In this document: positions 63,001 through 64,000 of the stretch, piece after piece
Layout: every line of letters begins with the position of its first letter
How positions within the stretch are numbered: the first letter of the stretch is position 1
NCBI GenBank assembly: GCA_030141605.1
Contig: JAQGDQ010000062.1
Location: forward strand, 573,001-637,000
DNA: 64,000 bases
Direction of reading: 5' to 3'
Origin: Tubiluchus corallicola
Taxonomy: Eukaryota > Priapulida > Priapulimorpha > Priapulimorphida > Tubiluchidae
Program-made: the position numbers and the translations under genes
The notes under the pieces: generated by a model
What the model saw: the letters and a program-made list of their open reading frames with translations, nothing else
The model's database searches: none
What the model was told of the DNA's origin: nothing

Positions 63001-64000
63001 AGTCTCAAGATTCAACATTCCTATTATATAAAAAAAATGGTTCAATTTCTTGATTTCTAAAAATTAAGCTATCTTTTAAAATTTAAAAATTGGTGCACAG
63101 GGGCGAACTAATTATTTTCATCGAGCAATTACAGAACAAATTTATGGAGGGATTAAGTGGCATCATCGAGCTTCCGATACGTGTAGAACAGTAACGCAAA
63201 ATCGGATAAAAATATCTTTGGAGGTTTTTATCGTTTTTTCTCTAAAACAAAACAGTGCAATTAAGTCTACAGCGCAAAATTTGAGAAAAAGAAATGATTA
63301 ATACAGTGGATGTGCGCATGCGCCGACACACGACAATCTGACGTCTGAAATTTATCAATAACAGCTAGCCAGTTGCATTGTTTCCTAAAATTTATAAAGA
63401 AAAATAATTTAATAAATAAAATAAAGGCGTGACAAAGATATTATACAAGATCTGACACGAACTTAAATTTTACAATTGTAACGACACATGCAGTTCTCTG
63501 GAGCTTGCAACAATCAAGAACTGTGTCAGATCGATTTAAATTCTCGAAGTTACTGGACTTCAAATAAGAAAAGTTTTTTGTTCGCAGTCCGATATATACG
63601 TGACAGTTTTCGCAGGGTCTCAGAGAATTCCTTGGTTACAATTTCATGAATAATTGTAAAAACTGCAGGATTTAGTCAAACACAATAATGACACCAACTA
63701 GCTAAAAACTGCAAATTACACTTAGCAATGAACTTATACAGGTAAATAAAATTAAACAATTTCTGCTCTACTGCTTTCTGAACATGGTTTGACACTGACA
63801 ACAACATTCATACCTTTCATACTGAACAACGTTAAACTAATATTATAGTTTCACTATAAACTCGAAAATTTAAATTCCCTATGCAAAAAATAACTAATTT
63901 CCAAAACATACGTACAACATAAATTCTTTGTAGTCAGATGACATAGTAGATAAAAACTAGTCTGGAATGTGAAGCATTGGGTTACTCGCTTATCTAGTTT
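60081..64000. other. Intergenic to right edge, nothing coding recognised
   Basis: AT-rich. It contains a DR1-like TGACCTTTGAACC at 62879-62891 and the LINE-type 3' end at 61440-61578. No gene seen. Confidence 0.45.
61440..61578 (+). mobile_element. Possible LINE 3' end
   Basis: Noncoding stretch ending in GTGAAATAAAACG followed by (TTA)n. Typical of LINE 3' UTR ends; no RT sequence remains. Confidence 0.35.

Overview
The window looks like nuclear DNA of an invertebrate metazoan. It is AT-rich, its genes have GT-AG introns and a short microexon, it is full of simple and minisatellite repeats, and it carries an RTE-like LINE, small hAT-type elements, and mariner and LINE relics. Nothing bacterial, organellar or viral was recognised. 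The lineage cannot be fixed from sequence alone. Coding density is very low: everything convincingly genic belongs to one small gene family on the minus strand, plus retrotransposon ORFs.

The family has two tandem paralogues. Gene A (coding exons 10401 down to 318) runs off the left edge. Gene B (48936 down to 43385) is complete. I assembled both by splice-site matching: a 16-codon signal-peptide exon, a 20-nt microexon, a 104-nt exon, a ~195-nt exon and a 185-nt exon, with identical intron phases in the two copies. Gene B continues with a 716-nt exon (Lys/Glu- and Met-rich, with an RRRKR dibasic site) and a 428-nt terminal exon (EGF-like). The predicted B protein is 564 aa: signal peptide, ZP-N-like module (about residues 59-170), low-complexity linker with a furin-type site, and a C-terminal EGF-like module. 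A second 428-nt EGF terminal exon (37642-38069) lies 5.3 kb downstream of B with the same acceptor phase and its own polyadenylation signal. It is either an alternative last exon of B or the remnant of a third gene.

Layout. 1-10.4 kb: gene A, with large introns holding a mariner relic, a hAT-type MITE, a LINE tail, an AT-rich foldback and degenerate repeats. 10.4-37 kb: intergenic, with two ~0.9 kb (GTA)n arrays, a second hAT-type MITE with a perfect 8-bp target duplication, a full-length 3.2 kb RTE-like LINE with an 11-bp target duplication and one in-frame stop, a decayed second LINE (32.1-33.1 kb) and two long foldbacks (33.0-33.45 and 35.49-35.71 kb). 37.6-43 kb: orphan EGF exon, a cluster of DR1-type AGGTCA repeats, a 22-bp and a 61-bp minisatellite. 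43.4-49 kb: gene B. 49-64 kb: intergenic, with 56-, 26-, 28- and 38-bp minisatellites, an (ATATT)n array and CT tracts. A ~0.6 kb block upstream of B (50.17-50.77 kb) is homologous to one upstream of A (24.75-25.33 kb), so the duplication may have included upstream flank.

The most interesting system here is the tandem ZP-N/linker/EGF secreted-protein locus, with its hidden signal exons, conserved out-of-frame microexon, possible alternative EGF terminal exon and nuclear-receptor-like sites between the copies.
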